A DNA stretch of 64,000 nucleotides from positions 1,491,680-1,555,679 of the forward strand of contig KN832556.1 of assembly GCA_000827205.1 (NCBI GenBank), given 5' to 3'. Position 1 is the stretch's first letter, and each line of letters begins with the position of its first letter. This document shows, in pieces, positions 1 through 10,400 of the stretch. Position numbers and translations under genes: made by a program. Below the pieces are notes generated by a model that did not search any database, was not told the origin of the DNA, and saw only the letters and a program-made list of their open reading frames with translations. This DNA is from Plicaturopsis crispa FD-325 SS-3 (Eukaryota; Basidiomycota; Agaricomycetes; Amylocorticiales; Amylocorticiaceae).

Positions 1-1038
1 AAACTGAGCCCCGTGGAATCATGACTAGGACAGTGTCTTACTTGGACTTCTCGACATTCTCGTGCACGCGGGCACCAGTAGCTGTCATGGGTTCCGCAAA
101 GTCGGGATTTTCTCCCAAGCGCATGAGAACACCCTCGAAAGTCAGCCCTAGTATCTGTTTATACAGGTCAAACTTTGACCGCGACTATTATGCCATTAGT
201 ATCCACAAGATTTCATGAATGAGGAAGACTAGATACCGGTACAATGCCAAAAGTTCCCTCTGTACGTTGAAAATCAGCGATGAGCAGGCTCGGGGTCGAC
301 GGATTGCCCAATATAATGGCCCCCTTCTCCACAGAAATACCGAGGGGGAGGAGGGCCTTCGGGTCCAGTCGAGGAGCCTGCTTCTTCAACCAATTTACCG
401 CCCGCCTCAGAGAACGGGGAGTGCGGAGAAACGGCGGACTAGAGCGAAGGGAATTTCCCTGCGCGTCTGACATGTGCGATGGCGTTGGCTCTCGAGACAC
501 TGGTCTGGATGGCGTAGGTAATGGGCCTGAAAACAGTTTGGACGCGATACTGTCGTACGCGGCTGTGCGGTTATAGAGAAACCATTCGAATCCCTCGCAT
601 GAAACTTGCACGCGGCAGGATGGTGGTCCAAACTCGGCGTCGCGGTAATGCTGAGCAATGTCGGCGGAATGAGCTGGACGGCGGAGCCAGTAGCGCCATG
701 AAATCTGGGCCTTTACTATGCGTATGGATTGGTTGGACGAATGGTAGCGGAAGTCTTTGAGGAGTATGCGTCCGGCGAGAAGCGAAAAATGGATGGAACC
801 TGCATGCGGAAAAGACAATACGGTCAGAGTTCAAAGCCAACCATGATGAACTCGAGAAAACGGTTGAGCTGCACATACCGATATGTACCCACACGCCGGA
901 AGCGCGCCTGCCATTCCAATTCGCAAGTCGAAATGCGAACCCAAGCAGCGCGCCGACAACGCGGTTCCAGTAGAAGTGGTACGCGAGTAGTGCGGTCCCT
1001 ATGCACACAGTCGCCACGAGTAGTATTGGGTTCCACAT
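1..1038 (-). CDS. CSF1: Csf1 / BLTP1-type bridge-like lipid transfer protein, N-terminal part (runs off the left edge)
   Basis: The exons in the window are 1038-879, 799-237 and 184-42, about 288 residues; the rest of this very large family lies to the left of the window. Exon 1 encodes an N-terminal membrane segment (MWNPILLVATVCIGTALLAY) that would anchor the protein in the ER. Next come family-typical stretches GSIHFSLLAGRILLKD, YHSSNQSI, CEGFEWFLYNRTAAYDSI and SKFDLYKQ. Known for the family: Csf1/BLTP1/Tweek proteins form long hydrophobic rods that move phospholipids between membranes at contact sites and support GPI-anchor synthesis and cold growth. The introns have GT..AG ends, and phases agree across both complete junctions. 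A donor lies at 41-40, and the next acceptor cannot be placed because the window ends. The gene is divergent from the NDUFAF8-like gene, with about 350 bp shared between the starts. Identity rests on the Csf1 N-terminal motifs, and I am confident of it. Confidence 0.88.
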
Positions 1039-1391
1039 CGTGAATGATGATTTAGAGAATGCCTCGAAGCGAAGCGCGATGTACGAGACACCGTTAACAC
1101 GAGGAACGCGGTAGGTGCGTGTGCTGGATGCTCGATTATGAAGTTCAGCACCCGAGTACTGAGCTGCAGACTGTATGCATCTGCAATGATAGGACTGTCC
1201 GACACGCAGGCAGAGTCCAGCGGTCCGTAGCTGTTCAAGTCAAGCGGGAGGCAGGACGGAGGTAAACACTTAACGGAAACGCTGACGGCAAGAAGGTACA
1301 ACCTAATCAGAACGTGGCATCCGATTACCGATGGACGCAACTTTATGCCTCCGACGTCCGTCGCTCGTCCCACTTGTACTGTAAACGAACG

Positions 1392-1644
1392 ATGAACACA
1401 CCGACAGAACAAGTTACGCGTCCTCTACGACGCCTGGCGCAAGCCTCTGTAACTACCTGCGCGACTCCAGCATCGGCGTACGGCCGCTGCATCCTCGCGA
1501 CGTACACGGACGTGAAGAAGGACATCTGCGCGGACGAATTCAAGCAGTTCAAGGACTGCCTCTCGAAAACCGTAAGCAAGCGAAGGAGTAGATGCCATCT
1601 GCCCGTCTGACCAGCTACACCTGCAGATGAAGCGCAAATGGTGA
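1392..1644 (+). CDS. NDUFAF8: NDUFAF8-like complex I assembly factor, twin CX9C protein
   Basis: The exons are 1392-1571 and 1627-1644, giving 65 residues. The first motif is a Cys, ATPASAYGR, Cys; the second is a Cys, ADEFKQFKD, Cys. Both are CX9C, so the protein should be a small oxidised helical hairpin imported by the Mia40 relay into the mitochondrial intermembrane space. The AYGRC motif and the short length match NDUFAF8 (C17orf89), which works with NDUFAF5 in complex I assembly. The 18-base last exon ends KRKW then stop; it is found by a GTAAGC donor and a CTGCAG acceptor, and the RKW ending fits fungal relatives as I recall them. I chose the Met at 1392 because an in-frame Met at 1314 would add 26 residues not expected in this family. 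Splicing is inferred. Confidence 0.8.
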
Positions 1645-1726
1645 CCTCATCATATGGTGCGGGTATACGAGTGCGCAGAATTACAAAACAATCCAATGAA
1701 GGGAATAGAAATTATATCCATTGGCA

Positions 1727-2619
1727 TTATCCAGCCTCCATAGCCCCAGGCACCCGTCCATCTCCTCCAGCCTCTCGTGTAGCATTACCTCCCTGGTCAG
1801 CTCGTCTACGCATCTCGGCTCGTGCTCGCGCAAGCATCCGCAACCCAGTGGGAAATGCAAACGCAGTATTAGGCAATGGAAGTGACATATCTGTCCCAGG
1901 TGGTTGCTGTAGTTCTGGTGGTGAGCGTATGCGGGCTAGCAGGGCGGGGAGCCGCAGATCAATAATGTATGGAGGGTCTTCCCCGAGCTCTGGCTTGTTA
2001 GGGAGCATGGGCGTAGATGGTGGCGAGAGCCGCGGAGAGGATGTCGGAAGAAGAGGGGAGGGCATTGGCGACGCTGTGAGGAGTTCCTCCGGGAAAGGGT
2101 CCAGGATGGAAGGTGTTCCCGGGGGGAGCGATGATTCAAAGGCGATCGTCGTGAGCAGCCATTGTAGTATGACAATGAATCCGTCCAGCGCAAGCAAATG
2201 CGCTTTCGACGGTGCATGTGCTGCAGCTCTCCTTCAGTGTCCTTCAATGTCTTCAGTAAGTGACGGGAGCGCACCGAGTCCCACGAAGTCCAGCACAACC
2301 GCTCGTCCCTCATCCGCCCCTCCCATTGTCGCATGGTTCCAGAGCGCTCCGAAATTGAAAAAGAGCACGAGTCCGAACCAGAAGCGCAGCGTGCGCTTGG
2401 TGTCGAGGGCCCGGGGACTCGGGAGGTGGAACTGCACACAGAGGCGCGCGATGAGGACCCATACGGAAGGCGAGAGGAGGAAGGAGAGGGTGTGCAACTG
2501 GTACAGGAGGGTATCGAGCTGTGGCTGCGGTCAGAATAGACGAAACGAGTCGTGAGACGGCATGCGCAACATACGGAAGAGATAATGTGCTGGCGCTGGG
2601 CATGGTGCCGCTTGTGCAT
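1727..2619 (-). CDS. DSC4: DUF1746 membrane protein, Dsc4-like subunit of the Golgi Dsc E3 ligase
   Basis: The exons are 2619-2575, 2524-2275 and 2220-1727, giving 262 residues. The opening MHKRHHAQRQHIISS followed by LDTLLYQLHTLSFLLSPS is the conserved start of DUF1746. Hydrophobic segments follow (FLLSPSVWVLIARL; FWFGLVLFFNFGALW; LLALDGFIVILQWLLTTIAF), so it is a polytopic membrane protein. DUF1746 defines Dsc4 in fission yeast, a subunit of the Dsc ubiquitin ligase that acts in Golgi/endosome quality control and SREBP processing. The C-terminal third is Pro/Ser-rich and low in complexity. An in-frame Met at 2655 is possible, but the family start fits 2619. The gene name is inferred from the domain; the domain call itself is firm. 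Confidence 0.75.
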
Positions 2620-3010
2620 GTCATGTACAGCGGTAGGCCAGAAGAATGATAGCAAAGCTTCAGCTCCGTTGTCTTCAGTTCGATCCTATAAATTCTGGCA
2701 CGACTTCGGGCGCCCAGCGTATGGTGGTGGGACAGACAAGTATTGACCGGTATTTATCGCCACGTGCTAGTACTCAAATACTGGCAATATTTACTGAGGC
2801 GTGTCTGGCTGCGAACGGGGCCTGCAATGTTTTCAACTTTAACAGACGTTTGCATTGTTCTGATTGACCATTGCACGCCATGCAGTGTGTAATGGAGTTA
2901 TAGCTACAGAGTCCATGGGTACAGTCAACAAAGCTTGATTCGTCAATGCACCAAAGTCCAAATGTATGAATCGAAAAAAAAAAAATCCAAACCTCTAGTA
3001 GTAGTAGATT
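2620..3010. other. intergenic, no gene seen
   Basis: This 391-bp gap lies between two minus-strand genes, so it holds the Dsc4-like promoter and the 3' end of the four-TM gene. It carries a run of A at about 2974-2986. I see no conserved coding potential or structured repeat. Confidence 0.5.
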
Positions 3011-4112
3011 CTATGCGGGAGCTGTAGGTTTCTCCTTCCAGTTGGCGTGTTCATCCTCGTATGAAGGCGGGTCCCCCAGCTCACTCGAGCTCCCGACATG
3101 ACCTGTTCCGGCCTCGAGGTCTTTCGAGTGCGACAGCGCTAGCAGTGAGGGTTGCCGCTCAGACCAAGCATATCCCGAAGGCTTTGCGTCCACGGGCGCG
3201 ACGTCCGTGTGCGAAGGCTCGTGTTGGAAGGCGGGGGCGTATGCTTCAGGGACGTACGCGTGGCTGTCCTCGGGCTGTGCCTCGTACGTGCTGTACGGGT
3301 CGAACTCCTCCGCAGCATATGGCGAGTGGTCCAGCAACCCGACGCTTTGGCCCGCAGACACACCACGAGAGTGACGGTTGAAGGCACTGGCCGTCATGAG
3401 CCGTGACTGGCGGTCGATGCGCTTCTCGTTCCGCAGAAGGCGGAAGTACCGGGTGGCGATGAACGCGCCATCTATTGTCACACGGTCAAAGATAGCAGTG
3501 ATAATAATGGACGGACGCGTACATAGTTCAATAAGGATTGAGAGCCCAGCGACGCCGGCGAATACGCCTTGGACTATCTGGATGAGGTCGCTGCACTGGT
3601 CCTGTGCACCGGCATCCTTGACACCCTTTTGACATGCGGCCAGGATGTCGTTATGTGCGGCATGGTTGATCATCCACGCGACATAGCCCAGCACGCCGAC
3701 ATTGACGAGGAGATGGAAGTAGAGGAATATGGCGTAGATGTGGACGAAAAGCTGTTTGCGCGCAATGGCCCCTGCAAACCTGCGATAACATCTAAACAAA
3801 ACCATCGATGCGCTAGCATGTCGCGACGTACCCGAGGATGGACACGAGAAAGAGGAGGGACTCGACAACGCCAGCCAATATGAATATGGCGCGATACTGC
3901 TCCGTCAAGTTGGAGTCTGGGTTGTCGAGATTGAGTACTTGCCATCCACAGTAATTCTCGTACGCACCTCCGGTCTCGAACCAAAACAAAATGGACCCAG
4001 CTCCTGCGAGAAGGATGGTGAACAGCGACATGAGGACGACACCTAGCCGGACAGGCAGGCAGCAACAGAACGTCCTGCCGCCTATGAAAAACTCTTTGCA
4101 GCTGAATGCCAT
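3011..4112 (-). CDS. four-TM membrane protein with C-terminal PPSY motif, function unknown
   Basis: The exons are 4112-3832 and 3779-3011, giving 349 residues. A Cys-rich start (FFIGGRTFCCCLP) precedes four hydrophobic helices: RLGVVLMSLFTILLAGAG, YRAIFILAGVVESLLFLVS, FLYFHLLVNVGVLGYVAW and IVQGVFAGVAGLSILIELC. A polar loop rich in Cys and Asp lies between helices 3 and 4. About 160 residues of cytosolic-looking tail follow, acidic and Tyr/Ser-rich. It ends near GDPPSYEDEH, which contains PPSY, a PPxY-type ligand of the WW domains found in Rsp5/Nedd4 ubiquitin ligases. The layout resembles unnamed tetraspan proteins widespread in basidiomycetes. I do not recognise a named family. The intron has a GTACGT donor and a TATCGCAG acceptor. 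Confidence 0.75.
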
Positions 4113-5163
4113 GACGTTCGGATGTCAGACCGCGACAGATAGTCTTTTTTCTTGTGCAAGTATTTGAAGCAGGAGGAAAGCGATGTAACTCCGGGGGCGG
4201 TGCTTTGTGAGCGTGTTTGTAGAAGACAATAAGATCCATCAGGGGCCAGGGCTTGACAGCCTGCCAAGATTATCGCCGCCGCCCAAAAAGCCGTGTAGAC
4301 CAGTCGACCAAGTGGCAGGCTTGCCACCATCGCTGAGCACTTTGCAGTATCGATGTCGGCAGTGCCCAGCTACGAGGAGAATCTGAGGAAAATATGTCGG
4401 GGATAGAACTCGACTGGGATGTGGCATGCCATGGCAGCCATGCTGTTGTGCCACGTGTCGGACTTCTGCGCACTACGACCGAAGTTGCGGGCTTCGTGTC
4501 TCAATCGTGTCTCAATCCTTCATTGGCTCATTATCAACAAGCGAGGTCGAGCACCTTGAAGCTTGAGCATTCCTCTATACAGTGCTTGCAGACTAGACAA
4601 TGTAAATACCAGAGTAGTACGACCCCAATCACTGCGGGGAATTTTTCATTCAGCTCTTATCTTTCGATCAAGAAAAAGTGTTGAGTTCCAGCGCCGTGAA
4701 CAGCAGAAATCTTGTCGTTCGACACTTTGTCCTCACTGTGGATGCCTATGCTTGCTTACTCCTAAACGTAGCGCAAATAAACAATGCTGTATTGTGACAA
4801 GACCAGACAATGACGAACGTACTCAACTGCCATATTTGGAACGAAGACGATGGTGGAGCAATCCCGGTTTCCGATCCCGATATCCTGACGACAAGCGACA
4901 GTGCGGGGACAGCAATCCAGGCTTGACTCTTGCTACCACCTTCTCCCTCCCTTTCTCTTTCTCTTTTCCTCGTACCATAGGCAGGGCCATCCAAATCGAC
5001 AGGCTCGATCCAGTTTACATTCTCTTATCGACCTTGTTCAACCTGGTTGTTGAGCATTGTTTCTTAGCTGGCAAAGTCTCCAATTCAGTGAGCCACGAGT
5101 CTCACGATATTCCGCGAGAGGCGCTGACATTACCTGCTGCAGCACTTTTGAAAACTTGAGAAG
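4113..5163. other. divergent intergenic region
   Basis: This 1.05-kb gap lies between the divergent four-TM gene (minus) and the two-TM gene (plus), and must hold both promoters. Short open frames across it show no recognisable protein. A pyrimidine-rich tract is listed separately. I see nothing else that I can support. Confidence 0.5.
4939..4972 (+). promoter_or_regulatory. CT-rich tract upstream of the two-TM gene
   Basis: An almost pure pyrimidine stretch (CTCCCTCCCTTTCTCTTTCT and flanks) lies about 190-225 bases before the start codon at 5164. CT-rich blocks are frequent just upstream of transcription starts in fungi. This is a compositional call only. Confidence 0.35.
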
Positions 5164-6237
5164 ATGGCGTTCCCTTACTATGGCCCGCAGCGGACTTCCA
5201 ACCAAATCATGCTCGTATGTCCAGATAATCTTGTCTGGCGAAGGATACAGCGACGTGTTAACCCAAACCTCATTAGTATCTGTCGCCTAAACAGCCTGCA
5301 CCGGAGGCCCCACCTCTTGAGCTTCAAGGCTATGTATGTTTCTCTCAAAAACCTTATACCTATTCTCATTCTGACATATACACGCGCGCTAGATCTCTAA
5401 GGATGTCTGGAACATGCGCATTCCCGCTATCACTCGTCTAGCGTCGCGCTACTTCAAGCCCACGCTTGAGCGCATTTGGATGATCATCGCTCTCATGTAT
5501 GTCCTGCTTCATTCTAATATTCATCTCAGTTGCTCATGCGTAAATGAACAGCGCAATTGTCGTTCTGCCCATCGCGGTGTACCCAATTGTTCTGCACACT
5601 ACTCCCAGAGAGAACGACGGTTTCAATGACGGGTTCGACGATAGATTTGACGACCGCTTTGACGATCATGCCTACTTCTTGGCACGTGCCGTCAGCTTTG
5701 GTGTCTTTGTTGGCTCTTTGCTTCTTTTCTACGTCCCAATGGGAATCTGGAAATACGTTGGCCACAAGCGCGTCAATCGTATGGTACAGGGCTGGATGAA
5801 GGAGGATCAAAATACCAGCGGTGGAGCCTCCGTTCCCTCGTGGAGGGTTCGCACACCGGGTGTCTGGAACAGTCGCATTGTAAGTTGGCTTTCATACTCA
5901 TAAATTTTGACGATATCATCAATATTTTCTACAGTCGCTAGCGATAACAATTCCCCTCGATCGCCCACCGACTACATTCCACCCGGATGCTTATCTTCCG
6001 TCGTACATCAATGGTCCCATGGACGCTGATGCCCCCGCGTTCAGAGGACCGATGGGACCGTCTGGCTACGGCTACCAGAACTCGTATGGAAATGTTCCGC
6101 TCTATGGTAACGAGAAGGCTGGGTATGGATATCCTGCTGCCGCCCCGCCAGCACACGGGCAAGGTGACAATCCTTTCGGGGACGAGAAAGCTGCCAGTAA
6201 GGGAGGGTCGACGCCTTTTGAGGACGTGAAGGTGTAA
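5164..6237 (+). CDS. two-TM membrane protein with acidic Asp/Phe repeat, function unknown
   Basis: The exons are 5164-5214, 5295-5333, 5393-5496, 5552-5879 and 5935-6237, giving 274 residues; every phase closes. The start is MAFPYYGPQRTSNQIMLPAP. A conserved-looking soluble motif (SKDVWNMRIPAITRLASRYF) leads into a first membrane helix (WMIIALIAIVVLPIAVYPIVLH). Next comes an acidic stretch of repeated DGF/DDRF units, then a second helix (FGVFVGSLLLFYVPMGIW). The tail is Gly/Tyr/Pro-rich and probably disordered. The repeat sits between the two helices, so it would lie in a luminal or extracytosolic loop if both ends face the cytosol. No named family is recognised; its intron-rich structure argues for a real gene. 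It is separated from TRAPPC1 by 313 bp on the same strand. Confidence 0.8.
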
Positions 6238-6550
6238 TTGAAGAGGTCGCTTGCTTGTAAGTTAGTGTAGAGTCTCACAGATACATTGTTGCATGTTTGG
6301 AACATCAATAAATATCTGGACTGGATACAAACTAGACGCGGTGTGTACTCGAGGAGGCGCGTCAGTGTGCGCCACTTGCGCGGTCAGTATTGGATCTTTC
6401 GCATCCGAGTCCATCTGCCTGCTATTTGTCCGAGGCTGTCTGTATCAACGGCACTCTGTATCCTCCAGTTATAGCCTCGAAGACTCATATGTGAGTGACT
6501 TGAGCTTGACACCGGTCCTGTGTGCTGACATGGAATGATAGACGCAGACC

Positions 6551-7328
6551 ATGACGATTTATAGCTTGTATATCTACGATAGGCGCGCATCTACACCTTC
6601 CTATGGCATTGTGCACCCGTTTATAATGTTCCTCGGCCCTGCAGACACTGCGCCTGCGTCTACTATCAAGACTGGCACCGCACAAGACGACCAAAAGCTG
6701 CTGTCGAAGGCGGCATCCTGCCCGCGGTATCGCGCGCCGTTTCCCCTCGCCCATCGTTGGCAGACGTGAACACACCTACATCATCCGAGTTCGGCAGCCC
6801 ACGGAACACCCTGTCGTCCAACACAGGAGTCGTTGTCGCGCTCGGAGATGCATCATCGGCAAGCACCTCACCAGGACTGCTTCAGATGCCTTCACAACCA
6901 CCCGCGTCCCAGTTCTCATCGACGGGTTTGCCTTTCGACGAAGAGGCAAAGCTTGTGTATGGAGTTATATTATCGCTACGGAATATGATTAGGAAGCTTT
7001 CTGGGAGGTACGCTGCTCTTTGGTAGTTGTGGTCTTTCATCCGTCCTCATCTTGGCGTTACAGGGACGAGCAGTTCGTCGCGTACCGGACTTCTGCATAC
7101 AAACTTCATCTTCACGAAACAACTACGGGGTATAAATTCGTCATGCTCAGCGATCCTAACGCCGAGTCTTTGCGTTTTATCCTGCGCCAGATCTACATGG
7201 GTCCGTTCCTCGAATACGTAGTGCGCAACCCTCTGGTAAGCATGGACTCGCGGGAACACGGACTGGACAACGACTATTTTCGCACTAGTGTTGATCGTCT
7301 TGTCAGAGGGCTTTCCGTTTTCCAGTAG
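6551..7328 (+). CDS. BET5: TRAPP complex subunit 1 (TRAPPC1 / Bet5)
   Basis: The exons are 6551-6582, 6645-7007 and 7064-7328, giving 219 residues. The start MTIYSLYIYDR followed by HCACVYYQDWHR is the Bet5 signature. The core longin-like part carries FDEEAKLVYGVILSLRNMIRKL, then YRTSAYKLHLHETTTGYKFV and IYMGPFLEYVVRNPL. TRAPPC1 is a small Sedlin-fold core subunit of the TRAPP exchange factors that activate Ypt1/Rab1 at the Golgi. The protein is longer than the usual 145-160 residues because about 70 Ser/Pro-rich residues are inserted after QDWHRTRRP, probably a disordered loop. Intron 1 appears to start with GC (AG|GCGCGC) and end CTGCAG; no GT donor restores the conserved DRHC junction. It converges on FUN30, with only about 130 bp between stop codons. 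Confidence 0.85.
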
Positions 7329-7460
7329 TCTGCACCCGGTAATACACAGCTTAGCCATAGCGCAAAAAAGACCAGTGATACAGTGTCGTCGCTGGGACGT
7401 TGCAGATGATATATAAGATATGAGAATATATACAAAGTAGGTCTATCCTGCCTCGAACCA

Positions 7461-10400
7461 TCAGCTATCGTCCATTGCCTCGCCCGCATCCTGCTGTTCC
7501 TCAAACTGCTTGCGCAATACGTTCATCAGCGATGTCTTCATCTCCTGCTCTGGCGCGCTCTCTCCTGCGTCCTCGGTGTCCCCGGCTACGGCCTCGTCGA
7601 GCGCCAGTTTGGTTTCGCCGAGTTTCAGCATATCTTCCTCAATTGTCCCGCGAGTGATAAGTTTCACAACCTCGACATCCCGCTTCTGACCTATTCGATA
7701 TGCCCGGTCCTGGGCTTGTCTGTCGTTATGCGGATTGAAGTCTTGGTCGAACCTGAAGGACACATCATCAGCGACTGGCATGAGGTGATGCACGAGATGT
7801 ACTTGCATGATGACTACACTCGCTGCGGTCAGATTGATACCCATGCCGCCAGCCTTGGTAGAAAGAAGGAAAACAGGTATTGAGTCGTCCTCTGTGAATT
7901 CATCCACTAAACTTTGCCGAACATCCACCGGAGTAGAGCCCGTTAGCATCAGATAGTTGATCTCCTTCTGTGCCAAGACTGCCTTGAGAATATCGAGTAT
8001 TTGGGTGAACTTTTGCTCGCGGTCAGCACGGCGGACGAGGAAACGGCGAAGAAGCGCACCTGAGAGAATATCAAAACCTTCCGGCCTGCGTCCCCATACT
8101 CTTTGAGAAGCCTTAGGAGCGCCGTGACCTTGCCAGCTTCCCGGTAGCAGCTCTCATCTTGTAGGTATTTTCGCGTGGACTGACGGGCAAGTGAGAACAG
8201 CTCGAAGCGGCCATGACGAGCAGGGGATCATACCTTGTATGTAGACGCAAACAATTGTAGTTCGGCGTCCGTCATAACCTCCATGTCTTCCTTGACATAA
8301 GAGTAAACAGCGCCACGCTTCTTGAAATCAGGCTCTTTGAGGAGTAGCTTCGCCATGCCGCTCAGAGCTTGATCGTTGAATCGCGTGCGGAAGAGCATGG
8401 GGTGGGCGGCGGCTTTGCGTAGGTCCATCAGGACATTGGAGCTGTTTTCGAGATACATCTTGTCTTTCGGTCGGGCATTTGCGCGGGTCTTCTTCTTCGG
8501 CGCCTTACCGCGAGCCGTGGACGGTTTATCCGCAGGTGGCTCAGTAGCGTTGGCTTCCTCGTCAAAAACGGTCTTTCTCGAACGTCGAAGGGCGTCGCTG
8601 TAGATGGAGCGTTGCAGGTCCGTCATCTCACACCATTCAATGCGCTCGGTCTTGTTAGGCAAGTCTTTGAGGACCTATACAAGTAGGTGAGAATTGTGCA
8701 TGGTAATGGCCTGAATCGGTATTACCTGATCCTTCCGCCGTCTGAGCACGAACGGTGTCATCATTTTCTTGGCTCTTGAGACTCGCTCTTGGGCGAGCAA
8801 AGTGATCTTCGAATCGCCTTTTGCCTTGAAGATCGCACGCAGGTCTTCCAACGAGTCGGCGAAGTGATTGGGGAGAATGAAGTTCATCAACGACTGCGGG
8901 AGTCGCCATGAGTGGAATTGCAGACAAGGGTCATTGACGCCGTATACGTACCACCAGCTCTTGCAAGTTGTTCTGCAGCGGAGTGCCAGTCAAAAGGAGG
9001 CGCCACTTGGATCCGAACTTCAACAAAGCTTGGTAACGTTGAGACTGGTAGTTCTTGAGTACATGCCCTTCGTCAAAGACGCATGTCTGTGAAAAAGAAC
9101 GTCAAGCATTGGAATGGCAAAATAGACATTATACTCACATCCCACTCGACTCGTCGAAAGAATTTTCGATCACGATCGTCGCCTTGAGCCAGATTGTAAG
9201 TGGTGATGAGAACCTCCCACCCCTCGCCGTCTTTGCTTGTGCTTCGTTGTGTATCAAGGAGAGTTTGCCTCAGCATTGGCCGTTCCTCTTTACCAGCATA
9301 GTACGTCTGGACTGATATAGAGGGCGCAAACTTTGCAAATTCACGGCACCAATTTTCGAGCGTCGACGACCTACAGGATAGGATTGGTTAGCGAACCATG
9401 TCACATCGAACATGGGTGCGTACGGGACGACAACGAGATGAGGGCCTTTATTGCCCTGCTCCTTCAAGTGGGCAAAGAAGCTGATAACCTGGATTGTCTT
9501 CCCAAGCCCTACATCGCCTAGCTGTTAGCATCGATCGAAACAAGTTGAACGAGGACAAGTACCCATTTCATCTGCCAGTATACCGCTTAGCTTTCTCCGG
9601 TGAAGCAGCTGTAGCCAATTGACGCCCAGTAACTGATAGTCTTTGAGGGTGACGCCTTCCGCGAGCAGACCCGGCTGGGTCGTAAGATAGTCTTTGGGCT
9701 GCTTGACCTTCAGACCATCCAACGACCGAAGACTGAGAGCGCCATCCTCAATCTCATCCGACACAGGAGGCGAGCCAGGAACCTCCTTTTGTTTCCCCTT
9801 CTTGCTGCCGTCAATGGTCGTCCATGATGCAATAGCAGCTCGGAGATCGGCGCCAATCTCTTCACATTCTTGTAAGATGCTATCGACGGCACCATATCCC
9901 TTGAAGATTGTCGTGCAGTCCTCGAACATCCGTGGGCTAATGCCCCCAGGCCCAGCTTTCTTCTTCCCTTGACCGAGTTTGGTATTCAGGTCGTCGACGG
10001 AGCTGAAAGGACGGAGGTCTATGATTTTCTTGGCTTGGTCGGGGGTACAACCTGGGGAAACAGATGAGAACGCAAACGACCCATGAATCAATAGATCTCA
10101 CCGGTCAACTCTTGCAAGCTGTCCGACTCAGATTTGTTGAAGTAGTCTAAAGCACGGCCCTCGTTTGAGGTCTCCTGCCGAGCGCGTTTCGCATATTTCC
10201 GGTCATCTTCACTATCGGTAGCTTCCGAGTCAGATATGACCACCTTCTTGATGCGCTTGCGACGAGGAGCAACAATGGGGGAGTCTGCGGTAAGGTCGAT
10301 GGCAGACCTTGTGGCCGGTTGTGGCAGTGGCGGGGGTGTAGCAGCTCGGGGTTTGGAGATGGGGGGTCGATTTGCGTAGATCATAGATTTCTTCCCCTTC

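Noticed and set aside
571-760. Overlapping frames opposite CSF1 and other genes
   Set aside because: These and most long antisense frames follow codon bias of the real gene on the other strand and show no motifs of their own.
571-1038. A continuous 155-residue minus-strand frame over the CSF1 start
   Set aside because: Only its first 53 codons are CSF1; the rest reads through an intron. Splicing at 878/800 restores the family motif GSIHFSLLAGR.
2974-2986. A-run as a retroposon poly(A) tail
   Set aside because: No target duplication and no reverse-transcriptase or SINE-like sequence next to it.
7740-7810. Apparent frameshift or sequencing error in FUN30 after VVIM
   Set aside because: A GT donor cannot keep the frame, but a consensus GCAAGT donor does. 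An intron explains it without an error.
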